A stretch of DNA of 64,000 bases from positions 54,551 to 118,550 of the forward strand of contig PAVO01000026.1 in assembly GCA_002713215.1 (NCBI GenBank), written 5' to 3'. Positions 26,316 through 35,466 of this stretch are shown here, in pieces. Origin of the DNA: Crocinitomicaceae bacterium (GTDB lineage: Bacteria; Bacteroidota; Bacteroidia; Flavobacteriales_G; Salibacteraceae). The notes under the pieces are model-generated. The model was not told the origin of the DNA. It ran no database searches and saw nothing but the letters and a program-made list of their open reading frames with translations. Both the position numbers and the translations under genes were made by a program. Position 1 is the stretch's first letter. Each line of letters starts with the position of its first letter.

Positions 26316-27042
26316 TACTTTGATAATGCCACCTGATTCTCAATAATTCGAATGGAACTTTTAGTATGTCCATAACCGTTAGTTTACTATCTCCCATTTC
26401 AATCCAAATTTCCAAAGGAATTTCGATCATCTGCTTAACTGCTTCGGCTTTACCGAAATGGTTCATCATTCGAAAGAAAAGCTCAACGTCGAATAACCAT
26501 CGACTTAAAAATGGTCTATCGAATAAAACGGGTATAAGATCAGATTTAAAAAACTTAGCTCCACACTGTGTATCATGTACGCCCAGACCTAATGTTAGGG
26601 CAGCAAAACCTGCTGAAATACGACCGAACAACCAGCGAGAGTTTAATCGCTCTATTTGGTGCCCCAGTAGCAAAACCCTGGAACCAAAAAGAAAAGAATG
26701 ATGGGGCTTAAACAGGTGAGAAATCCGATCCAATTCTGCAAAGGGTGTTGCCAAATCGGCATCAGCATAACCAACAATATCAAAGTTCTTCCACTTCAAA
26801 GCGGCATTCATTCCTTCCCTAACAGCTTCGGCCTTACCTTTGTTCTTTGGTAAATCGAGCACCCTTATCGATTCCGGTTTAGCTGCAGCAAGTTCGTTAA
26901 GCCTATCAATGGTATCATCCTTACTCCCATCATTGACTAACAGTAGGTCGAAATTATATTGTTCAACACTTCTTATAAAAATGTCTTTTTCAAGCCTTGC
27001 ACCCTCATTATAACATGGAATTATGATTAGATTTCTACCCAT
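26302..27042 (-). CDS. Glycosyltransferase family 2 (dolichyl-phosphate sugar synthase-like)
   Basis: 246 residues. The GT-A fold is clear: IIIPCYNEGARLEKDIF start, LLVNDGSKDDTIDRL, LDLPKNKGKAEAVREGM, and the DxD site in DIVGYADADLATPF. GVHDTQCGAKFFKSD and the DVELFFRM segment match the ALG5/DPM-like subgroup that transfers a sugar to polyprenyl phosphate. No C-terminal membrane helices are present. It is 4 bp from the following membrane transferase gene, which could use the lipid-linked sugar product. The donor sugar cannot be predicted. Confidence 0.85.
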   Translation of the reverse strand: MGRNLIIIPCYNEGARLEKDIFIRSVEQYNFDLLLVNDGSKDDTIDRLNELAAAKPESIRVLDLPKNKGKAEAVREGMNAALKWKNFDIVGYADADLATPFAELDRISHLFKPHHSFLFGSRVLLLGHQIERLNSRWLFGRISAGFAALTLGLGVHDTQCGAKFFKSDLIPVLFDRPFLSRWLFDVELFFRMMNHFGKAEAVKQMIEIPLEIWIEMGDSKLTVMDILKVPFELLRIRWHYQSNAKG

Positions 27043-27046
27043 GTTA

Positions 27047-29200
27047 CTATAACTGTTTCACTATGTTTTGATAGTATTCAGCCTCCTGTGTCTTACCCTG
27101 CTGCTTATATATCTCAGCAAGCATAGCATAGGCTGCTTTAAACCCTGGACTTTTTTCGATGCAGGTGTTGAGACTCTTAATGGCAGAGTTCGGATCACCG
27201 GCTTGCATATAAGCCACACCGATTATGTAATAGGAGTTATTAAACTTAGGGTTTAATTTTAAAACAATTTTTGATGCCTCAATACACTCTTTAAACTTTC
27301 CTTGATTCAACAGCAGGATACTCTGAGAGTAAAATGCTTTATCGTATTTAGGGTAAATCTTTAGTAGAGCCTTGGTAGTTTCAATTCCTTTATCGTATTG
27401 CCCGGCTCTCAAATAAGCATCCGCCAGGTTTAGGTAGGCACTTTCAACCATAGGGTCTTCCTGAATTGCCTCCGTTAAGAGTTGAATCGCTAAGGGAAGG
27501 TTATTGGCATTTAAAGCATCCATACCTTTAAAGTCTTTATAGGTTTTTCGTTTCAATACCGCTCCTATGGTTGTATTGTCCACTTTAACCTCATAAACCG
27601 TATTAGGTGGTGGCCAAATCCCTCTTCGAAGTTGCCCTGGATTGATGTAATTATTAACAACAATAAAATAATCCCAGTCCCGATCTCCACGCTCATAATA
27701 TCGTTGATAATCTCTATAAAACAGGTTGGTGTCGTTACCTACAAAATAGGCAACAGACTGGTGATCATTTGAGAGTATTTTTATTTTCTCTCCTTCTTTC
27801 AGAGAATCTACTTCCACATTCTCTTTAAGCCATTCATAAGCCTGCTTTGAGCTGTGGTAGTAATAATCGTTCTCGTATTTACCCACCATTTTGTCAACGC
27901 TTCCGATAAACTCATTAAAATAGATGTACTGAAACGGACTGTTCTTCACAAAGTGAACAAGAGGATGAATTGCTAAAATTGGAATGCAACTCATTATTAT
28001 GACCTGGGTTTTCTGCGCTTTAAATTGCCTAATTAAGTATTCAAATCCCATTGCTGAGCATACTAACAGCGTAGGATAGGTAAAGAGTGTATGCCGCCAC
28101 CCACTGTACACCATACTTTCTTTGTAGAAAATGTAAAATATGGGGAATATAAATGCGAAAAACAGTGCAAATTTCCAGAAGAAAGTGTTCTTATTTTCCT
28201 TTTTTCGAATAAAAACAAAAAAGAAAAGCACCCCAAGTAACACAACTATGGGTGTAGTCATGGAAATGTAATGCAAGGTATAATAGTCTGGTAAATCTTC
28301 ACTCCACACAATGGCACCATCGTATAACTGTCGTATTCCAACCCGTGTTGCATAATCCGACATTTCGGCTAATGCAGTCATTGGATTCGAAATGGGATTA
28401 TCAAGCGCAAAAGGCCAAAACATTATTCCAATTATATAGGCGCCTAAGGAAACCACAATAGAAGAAATAATTAGTTCCTTAATCTTTATGAATCCATCCT
28501 TTGAAAAAGCATTTTTCAGACTTCCTGAATTGTATAGATAATAAAGCGCCGTAAACAAAAGCAGGTAGCCAATTAGAATTAAACCCCCAATACGAATACC
28601 GATAGCCAATCCAATACCCAGCGCCGCCATAAACTTATGCTTCCAGGTAAGGTTATTGATATTGGTCACATATTTCATTATGTAATAAAACCCAAATACG
28701 TAGGTCATGGCAAAGGGGATATCCTTCGGGTTGTTCCAACTGTGGCCCATTAAACGGGGAGAAATAAATGCAAGGAAAATGGCAATAACGGCCGCTCTCC
28801 AACCTAGTACCTCTTTAGCAATAAGACCTGTAAATAATATAAGTAGCCAACCACTAAGTGCATTAAACAAATGACGAACCTCAAATTCTTTTTCAATCCC
28901 AAAGACTTCATTGAATACAGCTGTAAAAAAATCAAAAGAAGAACTATACGTATGAATTCCGTTATGGCTCTCAATTACAATCTTATTGGTTTCATTTATT
29001 TCACCAAAATTTTTGAACCAATCGAAAATAGCTTGCCCATAATAATACTGGGTAAATTCATCACCAGAAATTCCCGAGTTCCACGCAATCGGGAGCATAA
29101 TAAGCAACATTAAAACCGCCAATCCATAAAATAGAGTTTGGTACAGCGTCCAGTTAATCTGTATTGATCCTAATGAAAAATTAATGCGATTTTCACTCAT
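27047..29200 (-). CDS. Membrane glycosyltransferase (PMT/ArnT-like, GT-C) fused to C-terminal TPR domain
   Basis: 717 residues. Residues 1-430 have about ten membrane helices. The first periplasmic loop carries SGDEFTQYYYGQ, where the acidic pair is the GT-C catalytic or metal position; SPRLMGHSWNNPKDIPFAM is another conserved loop. A periplasmic domain (about 430-560) is followed by four or so TPR units (about 560-715: NLPLAIQLLTEAIQEDP, AYLNLADAYLRAGQYDKGIE and relatives). GT-C enzymes move a sugar from polyprenyl phosphate to a protein or glycan outside the inner membrane. The fused TPR may bind acceptor proteins. It sits between a polyprenyl-phosphate sugar synthase-like gene and a methyltransferase gene, an apparent surface-glycan operon. 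Confidence 0.82.
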   Translation of the reverse strand: MSENRINFSLGSIQINWTLYQTLFYGLAVLMLLIMLPIAWNSGISGDEFTQYYYGQAIFDWFKNFGEINETNKIVIESHNGIHTYSSSFDFFTAVFNEVFGIEKEFEVRHLFNALSGWLLILFTGLIAKEVLGWRAAVIAIFLAFISPRLMGHSWNNPKDIPFAMTYVFGFYYIMKYVTNINNLTWKHKFMAALGIGLAIGIRIGGLILIGYLLLFTALYYLYNSGSLKNAFSKDGFIKIKELIISSIVVSLGAYIIGIMFWPFALDNPISNPMTALAEMSDYATRVGIRQLYDGAIVWSEDLPDYYTLHYISMTTPIVVLLGVLFFFVFIRKKENKNTFFWKFALFFAFIFPIFYIFYKESMVYSGWRHTLFTYPTLLVCSAMGFEYLIRQFKAQKTQVIIMSCIPILAIHPLVHFVKNSPFQYIYFNEFIGSVDKMVGKYENDYYYHSSKQAYEWLKENVEVDSLKEGEKIKILSNDHQSVAYFVGNDTNLFYRDYQRYYERGDRDWDYFIVVNNYINPGQLRRGIWPPPNTVYEVKVDNTTIGAVLKRKTYKDFKGMDALNANNLPLAIQLLTEAIQEDPMVESAYLNLADAYLRAGQYDKGIETTKALLKIYPKYDKAFYSQSILLLNQGKFKECIEASKIVLKLNPKFNNSYYIIGVAYMQAGDPNSAIKSLNTCIEKSPGFKAAYAMLAEIYKQQGKTQEAEYYQNIVKQL

Positions 29201-29204
29201 GGCT

Positions 29205-29918
29205 TTATTCTGCTATTTGGCAATCTATCTCAAGCACCCAATCACCATTTAGTTTGTGACTTTTATAGCCCTTTTTCAATCCAAGTGCGCTGATAAGAAT
29301 TGATTGTTCAGGAAAAAAATGAATGTGTAAGTCAAAAGTATAGTGGTAATATTTCTGACAAGGTACAGTAACAAATAGCTTGTTCTTGGTTACCCTTAAT
29401 AATTCTTCAAAGGCCTTTCGAATATCGGGAATGTGTTCCAATGTATGATTACAGAGTGTGTTGTCGAACTCATTGTTTTCAAACGGTAAGCGTTCAACAT
29501 CGGCATGAACGAACTTAACACCTGGCAAATCAAAATCTTTAAGCACGTCTACTCCCGTTAAATCAGTAAAGCCCTGCTTTTGCAATTTATCTAAAAAGAA
29601 ACCTCTTCCACTACCTACCTCCAGAACCTTACTATCTACTCCACCGTCAAGAAGTCCCTGGTTTATAAAGTCGATGCACTCCTGATTAAGATCTGTAATA
29701 CGATCCTGAGCCTTTCCTTCAAGCTCTTTGTAAATTTTCTCGTATTCCTCGAAAGTTAATTTGTGATAGTATGATTTAAACTCCATGAGTTTGGTAACAT
29801 TTTTACCATTGTACCAATACCACAACAGTGGATACATGAAGTATTTATTATCTCTGATAACCGGGGGCAACCAGTTATCCATTATGTGTCTTATGCGGTT
29901 TGTTATATTTCTATTCAT
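29205..29918 (-). CDS. Class I SAM-dependent methyltransferase
   Basis: 237 residues. The SAM-binding motif is VLEVGSGRGFFLDKLQKQGF near 92, followed by LTGVDVLKD and the CNHTLEHIPDIRKAFEELL segment typical of Methyltransf_11. The N-terminal 70 residues are basic and aromatic and may guide it to a lipid or glycan target. It precedes the membrane glycosyltransferase gene by 4 bp and is the first gene of the five- to seven-gene minus-strand run down to the GNAT gene. The substrate is unknown; a sugar or lipid carrier is plausible from context. Confidence 0.83.
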   Translation of the reverse strand: MNRNITNRIRHIMDNWLPPVIRDNKYFMYPLLWYWYNGKNVTKLMEFKSYYHKLTFEEYEKIYKELEGKAQDRITDLNQECIDFINQGLLDGGVDSKVLEVGSGRGFFLDKLQKQGFTDLTGVDVLKDFDLPGVKFVHADVERLPFENNEFDNTLCNHTLEHIPDIRKAFEELLRVTKNKLFVTVPCQKYYHYTFDLHIHFFPEQSILISALGLKKGYKSHKLNGDWVLEIDCQIAE

Positions 29919-30136
29919 TCTCCTTTTTTATTCATACAACTGGTTTTCAGTATTTTAAACCTAATCGCCATGAGAATACAGCAGCCGCGAATTTATACGT
30001 TTTTATCCACTAATTCATTTACATTTTACTTGCTCATTTATAGTGCAGATATATGTAATCTCACAAGAGAGCTCTTTGTAATTATTGCAATGTAATACAA
30101 CTATACTTTTTAGGTACTTAGTTATTAATTGAGTCA

Positions 30137-30144
30137 TACATTTG
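30137..30144 (+). promoter_or_regulatory. TACATTTG promoter box
   Basis: Perfect TAnnTTTG match 34 nt upstream of ATG 30179, giving a short AT-rich leader. Confidence 0.55.
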
Positions 30145-30178
30145 AAATATTATTTAATGAATAAAGTTTCAACGTAAA

Positions 30179-31246
30179 ATGGCTCATCGAATTGCAATTT
30201 TCTTTTTTTTCATTCTTCTTGGTTGCTCTTGTGAAACCGATATTGACATAGAATCATTTCCTTACACTTTCCATTTAAAAAATACCAATGCCGAATCCCA
30301 TTACAGAGGATTATCGGCTCCAAGTGATTCGGTTTGCTGGATAAGTGGTACAAATGGAACCATCCTTAAAACCAGCAACGCAGGTAAAAGCTGGAAAAAG
30401 TTGGCTATTCCCGGTCACGAAACTTCTGATTTAAGGGATATCGAAGCTTTCGACGATCAATCAGCAGTAGTAATGGCTATTGGCAGCCCTGCCAAGATTT
30501 TTAGAACCAACAATGGTGGGAAAACGTGGTGGCTAACCTATTTCAATGATCATCCTGATATTTTTCTGGATGGTATTGCCTTTTTCAATGAAAAAGAAGG
30601 ACTTGCCTTTGGTGATGCCATCAGCAATAAGATTATTATTCTTCAGACTTACGATGGTGGAAATTCATGGAGCTTAATTCCGGAACTGAGACTACCGGAT
30701 GCTATAACCAAAGAAGGTGGTTTTGCGGCAAGCGGTACAAGCATAATTGCACACGGAGAGAATGAAGCTTATATTGGATTAGGTTTTCCACGAGGACGCC
30801 TTATCTATAGCCACGACAAAGGGCATAACTGGGATTTTTACCTTACCGGATTGGGTAATGGAGACACCAACCGTGGCGTGTATTCGTTAGATTTCAATTC
30901 AAACGGTTTTGGTGTTGCAGTAGGCGGAGATTGGTCAAAACCGGATAATCATAACCTGGTTGCTGCCACTACACTTGATAAGGGATTACATTGGGAGATT
31001 GTAACCGAAAACCCACCTAATGGTTACCGAAGTGCGGTTAAATTCATCCCAAATACAGAATGGTTAATTGCTACCGGACCAAACGGAACAGATTATTCCA
31101 ACGACAAGGGGCTTAACTGGAATGCAGCAAAAACAGGAGGAGCAAATAGTATCGCATTCAGTCCTTCAGGCCAAGTAGGTTGGATGGCAGGAAATAAAGG
31201 AAGAATTGTAAAAATAACTCCTAATCAGGAGTCAAAAGAAGACTAA
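30179..31246 (+). CDS. Ycf48/HCF136-like BNR-repeat lipoprotein
   Basis: 355 residues with a lipoprotein signal (lipobox GCSCETD, Cys near 18 or 20). The body is a beta-propeller built of BNR/sialidase-type units: TSNAGKSWKKL, TNNGGKTWWLTYF, TYDGGNSWSLI, SHDKGHNWDFYL, TLDKGLHWEIV and SNDKGLNWNAA. This pattern is shared with Ycf48/HCF136, a photosystem assembly factor, but in heterotrophs it marks envelope proteins of unknown role. The gene overlaps the convergent DUF1599 gene by 4 bp. Confidence 0.82.
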   Translation: MAHRIAIFFFFILLGCSCETDIDIESFPYTFHLKNTNAESHYRGLSAPSDSVCWISGTNGTILKTSNAGKSWKKLAIPGHETSDLRDIEAFDDQSAVVMAIGSPAKIFRTNNGGKTWWLTYFNDHPDIFLDGIAFFNEKEGLAFGDAISNKIIILQTYDGGNSWSLIPELRLPDAITKEGGFAASGTSIIAHGENEAYIGLGFPRGRLIYSHDKGHNWDFYLTGLGNGDTNRGVYSLDFNSNGFGVAVGGDWSKPDNHNLVAATTLDKGLHWEIVTENPPNGYRSAVKFIPNTEWLIATGPNGTDYSNDKGLNWNAAKTGGANSIAFSPSGQVGWMAGNKGRIVKITPNQESKED

Positions 31247-31788
31247 GCGTTTTCGTTCATTTGGATCATTGCAAAAACAGAATAATTAAGCATGTCAAAA
31301 TAATTGGCGTCAATTCCTTCGCTTATTAAGGTTTTTCCGTCATTGTTCTCAATTTGTTTCGTTCGCAAAATCTTCATTAGAATCAGGTCGGTAAAGGAGC
31401 TTATTCTCATGTCGCGCCAGGCCTCTCCGTAATCGTGATTCTTATTCAACATCAGATTTTTAGCCTCAAGAGCTTGTTTGTCATAATACTTCAACCCTTC
31501 TTTTATATCCAATTCTGTTTCGGTTGTCTCTCCTAGTTCTAATTGAATTATGGCCATTATGCAATAATTAATTATGCCAATGTATTCAGGTCGAATGCCT
31601 TCATTAACCTTAGATTCAACGTTTTTTTCAAGTGTTTTTATCCGATTGGCCTTAATGAAAATCTGATCGGTTAGTGATGATGGCCGTAAAATTCTCCACG
31701 CAGCACCATAGTCCTTCATTTTTTTTTCGTAAATCTCCCTGCACTCGGCAATTACCTCATCGAATTGTTCTGTTGTTTTCGTCATCAT
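31243..31788 (-). CDS. DUF1599 domain-containing protein
   Basis: 181 residues made of two tandem copies of a helical unit: KDYGAAWRILRPSSLTD near 24 and HDYGEAWRDMRISSFTD near 114, each followed by a Lys/Arg-rich helix. This is the Bacteroidota DUF1599 family, with a nucleotide-binding-like helical fold of unknown activity. It is divergent from folP, and the DUF1599-folP-cdaA neighbourhood is a recurrent arrangement in the phylum, pointing to a link with folate or nucleotide metabolism. The 4-bp overlap with the upstream gene is tail to tail. Confidence 0.88.
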   Translation of the reverse strand: MMTKTTEQFDEVIAECREIYEKKMKDYGAAWRILRPSSLTDQIFIKANRIKTLEKNVESKVNEGIRPEYIGIINYCIMAIIQLELGETTETELDIKEGLKYYDKQALEAKNLMLNKNHDYGEAWRDMRISSFTDLILMKILRTKQIENNDGKTLISEGIDANYFDMLNYSVFAMIQMNENA

Positions 31789-31801
31789 TTGCCACGTAAG
31801 C

Positions 31802-31809
31802 TACATTTG
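31802..31809 (+). promoter_or_regulatory. TACATTTG promoter box of folP
   Basis: Perfect TAnnTTTG match 27 nt upstream of the GTG start at 31837; it lies within the 48-bp divergent gap to the DUF1599 gene. Confidence 0.55.
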
Positions 31810-31836
31810 CAAATTAATTGAAAATTGAACAGTTAA

Positions 31837-32691
31837 GTGCTAAGTCCTTCAGAAAATAAATTCTTAATTAACTGTCGGGGAAAACTAATTGATTTAACTA
31901 CTCCCAAAGTAATGGGTATAGTGAACCTAACTCCCGATTCATTCCACTCTGAGAGTAGAAAAACAAATGAATCCGAGGTTTTAAGGACAGTGGATCAGAT
32001 GCTGAGCGATGGAGCTGATTTTATTGATCTGGGTGCTTATTCTTCCCGACCAGGGGCAAATGATGTAAGGCTGGAAGAGGAGTTGAGTCGTATAGAAGTT
32101 ATTAAAGAGATAAGAAATGAATTCTCGGAAGCTATACTGAGCATCGATACATTCCGAAGCGAAGTCGCAAGCAAGGCGATTGAATTAGGCGCTTCAATCA
32201 TCAACGATATTTCCGGTGGAGAGTTGGATTCCAACATGTTTGAAACCGTATCGAAGCTAAAAGTTCCTTACATAATGATGCACATGCGGGGCACACCACA
32301 GACCATGAAAAACCTAACTACTTACAACGATTTCCTGAATGATATTAACCGCTACTTCAGCTCAAAAATTGATGAGTTAAAACTGCTTGGGGTCAACGAC
32401 ATTATTCTGGACCCTGGTTTTGGTTTTGCCAAAAATGGTACTCAAAACTATGAGGCATTAAAACACCTTGAAATATTTCAGGTTTTTGGTTTACCGGTAC
32501 TGGTAGGGATTTCGCGTAAATCATTTATTCAGCGAACATTGAACGTGGAGACCAGGGATGCCTTAAACGGAACCACCGTACTCAATACATTGGCATTGGC
32601 CAATGGCGCTAAAATATTAAGGGTGCATGACGTAAAAGAAGCCAAACAAGCAGTTGACCTTTTCTCGGCTTATGAACTCGGAATGAATTAA
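31837..32691 (+). CDS. folP: Dihydropteroate synthase
   Basis: 284 residues starting at GTG 31837. It joins p-aminobenzoate to hydroxymethyl-dihydropterin pyrophosphate in folate synthesis. Motifs in order: GIVNLTPDSFHSES, DLGAYSSRPGA, SIDTFRSEVA, IINDISGGE, IMMHMRGTPQTM, DPGFGFAKNG, LVGISRKSFIQ and a final RVHDVKEA. The usual GGESTRPGA loop is GAYSSRPGA here, as is common in Bacteroidota. The cdaA gene follows 10 bp later and is probably co-transcribed. Confidence 0.96.
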   Translation: MLSPSENKFLINCRGKLIDLTTPKVMGIVNLTPDSFHSESRKTNESEVLRTVDQMLSDGADFIDLGAYSSRPGANDVRLEEELSRIEVIKEIRNEFSEAILSIDTFRSEVASKAIELGASIINDISGGELDSNMFETVSKLKVPYIMMHMRGTPQTMKNLTTYNDFLNDINRYFSSKIDELKLLGVNDIILDPGFGFAKNGTQNYEALKHLEIFQVFGLPVLVGISRKSFIQRTLNVETRDALNGTTVLNTLALANGAKILRVHDVKEAKQAVDLFSAYELGMN

Positions 32692-32701
32692 TATTGTTTC
32701 G

Positions 32702-33490
32702 ATGCTTCAGTTTATCCATATCGATTTTCTTGATGTAATTGACATAGTGCTGGTTGCAGTACTTATTTATCAGGTTTATCAAATGGTTCGAGGTACCATC
32801 GCCATTCGCATTTTCCTGGGAATATTTGCTATTTACCTGTTCTGGAAAATAGTAGAGGCGTTACACATGGAACTCCTTTCCGAAATTCTGGGACAATTTA
32901 TCGGAGTTGGGGTCATTGTTCTCATTATTGTTTTCCAGCAAGAATTGAGGAATTTTCTCCTCATGATTGGCAATACCAACTTTCTGAATCAGAAATTGTT
33001 ACGCGGAAACATATTTCATTTTGGTAAGAAAGAAGGAGAAGAAATCCCTATGAATGTAGACGAAATTGCTCGCGCCTGCATCAACATGTCAGAAAGCAAA
33101 ACTGGGGCACTGATTATCATCTCGCACTCCCACGATATTGATATTTATTTAAGCAGCGGAGAAATTATAGATGCTCGAATAAGCAGTGCTTTGCTCGAAA
33201 GTATTTTTTGGAAAAACACACCCCTTCACGATGGTGCAGTACTCATTCGGGACAACACCATTTTGGCGGCCCGATGTGTTTTGCCGGTTAGTGAAAACCG
33301 GGAGCTTTCTGCAAGCCTTGGCATGCGTCATCGTGCTGCTATGGGGGTATCGGAACAAACCAGTGCTATCTCCCTTATCGTTTCGGAGCAAACGGGAAAT
33401 ATTTCTACCATTAAAGAGGGGAAACTGAAAGAGAATGTCTCGAAGAGTAATTTGGTGATTCATTTAAAGCACCTACTTAAACAGGGTTAA
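32702..33490 (+). CDS. cdaA: Diadenylate cyclase CdaA
   Basis: 262 residues. It makes cyclic di-AMP from two ATP. Three N-terminal membrane helices (about 12-25, 32-52 and 63-80) precede the DAC domain, whose catalytic motifs DGA (177-179) and RHR (209-211) are intact in LHDGAVLI and LGMRHRAAMG. No CdaR-like YbbR gene follows, as is usual in this phylum. It is co-oriented with folP and convergent with the next gene at a 5-bp distance. Confidence 0.95.
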   Translation: MLQFIHIDFLDVIDIVLVAVLIYQVYQMVRGTIAIRIFLGIFAIYLFWKIVEALHMELLSEILGQFIGVGVIVLIIVFQQELRNFLLMIGNTNFLNQKLLRGNIFHFGKKEGEEIPMNVDEIARACINMSESKTGALIIISHSHDIDIYLSSGEIIDARISSALLESIFWKNTPLHDGAVLIRDNTILAARCVLPVSENRELSASLGMRHRAAMGVSEQTSAISLIVSEQTGNISTIKEGKLKENVSKSNLVIHLKHLLKQG

Positions 33491-33495
33491 GGTTT

Positions 33496-34614
33496 CTACC
33501 CCTTGTAAGTGATTCGATAGATTATACCGGCATAATCATCAGAAACCAAAACCGAACCATCGGGTAATTGCAATAAGTCAACAGGACGTCCTAAAATATC
33601 TTCATCTTCTAACAACCAACCTTCAACAAAGGGCTTAAACGATGTGGATTTATTTCCGTCAAGGCGAACCAGGCTAACCTGATACCCAATTTTTTTACTC
33701 CTATTCCACGAACCATGTTCACATATTAGTATCTGATTTTTGTATTCTTTGGGAAACATATCGCCAGAATAAAACAGCATACCCAAAGAAGCCCCATGTG
33801 GGTTCAGCTTTTGCACTGGGGGAACAAATTCATTACACTTTCTTTTTTCTCCAAAATCAGGATCAGGCAAATCACCCTGATGACAATAGGGAAAACCAAA
33901 GTGTTGCCCGATTTGAGTCATTCGATTGAGCTCATCGTGTGGGATATCATCACCCAATAAGTCCCTTCCGTTATCGGTAAACCATAATTCACCTGTTTTG
34001 GGATGCCAATCAAAACCAACCGAATTTCGAACTCCATGAGCAACGATTTCAAAGTTGCTCCCATCATCGTTTATACGGGTTATGGACGAAAAAACGGGAT
34101 TCTTTTTTTCACATACGTTACAAGGAGCGCCAACCGGAGTATACAATTTTCCATCGGGACCAAAATCGATGTATTTATATCCATGATGGGTTTCTTCCGG
34201 GTATTTATCATAAACCACAACGGGTTCAGGCATGTCGTTCAGTCGGGATTCAATATTCTCAAATTTTATTATCCTGTGAATCTCTCCAACATACAGGTCG
34301 CCATTCTTAAAGGCTACTCCGTTTGGGCTGTTTAGACCTGAAGCTACCACAATGACACGATCCGATACATAATCCTTATCATCATCAATGAGGGCATAAA
34401 CCTCTCCTCCCCTTGTTCCCACGAAGAGGGTCCCATTCGTTCCCAACGCCATAGATCGGGCACCTTTTATATCCTGTGCGTATTGTTCTATAACAAAACC
34501 TTGAGGGAGTTTAAGCTTTGATGTAATTGGATTGGCTGATGTCGAATGCTGCGATTGGCACGAAGTCCAAACCACTAGAATAATTAGGGAACAAATAATA
34601 GAAAAGCGCACCAT
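33496..34614 (-). CDS. PQQ-type sugar dehydrogenase-like lipoprotein (GSDH/sorbosone family)
   Basis: 372 residues with a lipoprotein signal (VVWTSCQSQHS). A six-bladed propeller of the glucose/sorbosone dehydrogenase family follows: KLPQGFVIEQYAQDIKGARSM, GTLFVGTRGGEVYAL, SPNGVAFKNGDLYVGEI, HGYKYIDFGPDGKLY, HGVRNSVGFDWHPKTGELWF and LQLPDGSVLVSDDYAGIIYR. It would act in the periplasm or on the outer membrane as a PQQ-dependent oxidoreductase, although PQQ synthesis genes are not in view and a CNVC motif suggests an extra disulfide or heme-like site. A TACATTTG box ends one base before the ATG. Confidence 0.86.
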   Translation of the reverse strand: MVRFSIICSLIILVVWTSCQSQHSTSANPITSKLKLPQGFVIEQYAQDIKGARSMALGTNGTLFVGTRGGEVYALIDDDKDYVSDRVIVVASGLNSPNGVAFKNGDLYVGEIHRIIKFENIESRLNDMPEPVVVYDKYPEETHHGYKYIDFGPDGKLYTPVGAPCNVCEKKNPVFSSITRINDDGSNFEIVAHGVRNSVGFDWHPKTGELWFTDNGRDLLGDDIPHDELNRMTQIGQHFGFPYCHQGDLPDPDFGEKRKCNEFVPPVQKLNPHGASLGMLFYSGDMFPKEYKNQILICEHGSWNRSKKIGYQVSLVRLDGNKSTSFKPFVEGWLLEDEDILGRPVDLLQLPDGSVLVSDDYAGIIYRITYKG

Positions 34615-34615
34615 A

Positions 34616-34623
34616 CAAATGTA
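34616..34623 (-). promoter_or_regulatory. TACATTTG promoter box, one base from the start codon
   Basis: On the minus strand TACATTTG is followed by a single T and then the ATG at 34614. If transcription starts a few bases after the box, as in other Bacteroidota, the start codon lies at or upstream of +1, so either the next in-frame start is used or the +1 lies very close to the box. This is the tightest example in the window. Confidence 0.55.
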
Positions 34624-34717
34624 GTGGAATGGACATTCTTCTTGGTAACCTTAATCCAGGCCAATATCTCTTGAAGATGTTTAAACAATTGCTATTGATT
34701 TGGAATGCTCCTTGCTT

Positions 34718-34725
34718 TAGATTTG
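34718..34725 (+). promoter_or_regulatory. TAGATTTG promoter box
   Basis: TAnnTTTG match with TTTG at 34699-34702 as a possible -33 element; it lies 36 nt before ATG 34762 and inside a longer open frame, ruling out the upstream start. Confidence 0.5.
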
Positions 34726-34761
34726 ATCTTTGAAAATTATTTTACATTAATCCAGTCGTAT

Positions 34762-35466
34762 ATGAAAATCCTGTTAATCACATTTATTGCACTTTTTGCC
34801 CAGTACACAACTTTTAGCCAAAGCATTTATGGTAGTCGTAATGTTACCGAATCGATAAGAACTTTTAAGGATGTGAATGCACTGGAACTAACCGGGCATT
34901 TTGTTGTGGAATTAATTCAGGGGGATAAGGAAGAAGTGAAAATTATCGCCGATGATAACATTCATGAATATGTGGTAACCGAAAATGTTGATGGTGTATT
35001 AAAGATTTACATGAAGGACTACAGATACCTTAAAATAAAATCGCGTCGGCTTGTAATTACAGTTAAAGACCTCGAATCACTCTCCAATTCCGGCTCGGGT
35101 GATATCCAGGCTACCAGTCAGTTTTCCACCAACTCTTTAAACATTAATCTAAGCGGTTCCGGTGATATAGATTTAAATATTACTGCCACTGAGTTAAATG
35201 TGAGTTTAAATGGATCCGGTGATATTGCTTTATTAGGTAACAGCATGAAGCTGAATGTTACGTTGTTCGGATCGGGGGACGTTCGTGCCTATAATTTACA
35301 GGCCGGAACTGTAACTATTAAAGCTACCGGATCGGGCAACATACGGGTATTTGCAAACATGAGCCTTACTGGCTCAATTTCCGGCAATGGAGATGTCTTT
35401 CACAAAGGTGGAGCCTCATCAGAAATATCTGTTTCAGGGTCCGGGGAAGTCGTTAAGGAATACTAA
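34762..35466 (+). CDS. DUF2807 (GIN) domain secreted protein
   Basis: 234 residues from ATG 34762, opening a signal peptide (MKILLITFIALFAQ). The mature protein is a DUF2807 beta-helix: ALELTGHFVVELIQGDKEEV, SLSNSGSGDIQATSQF, then repeated GSGDI/GSGNI/GNGDV turns about every 20 residues to the end (SVSGSGEVVKEY). The fold is a putative auto-transporter adhesin head or envelope sensor in Bacteroidota; the exact role is unknown. It is convergent with the DUF4442 gene with a 4-bp overlap. Confidence 0.88.
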   Translation: MKILLITFIALFAQYTTFSQSIYGSRNVTESIRTFKDVNALELTGHFVVELIQGDKEEVKIIADDNIHEYVVTENVDGVLKIYMKDYRYLKIKSRRLVITVKDLESLSNSGSGDIQATSQFSTNSLNINLSGSGDIDLNITATELNVSLNGSGDIALLGNSMKLNVTLFGSGDVRAYNLQAGTVTIKATGSGNIRVFANMSLTGSISGNGDVFHKGGASSEISVSGSGEVVKEY

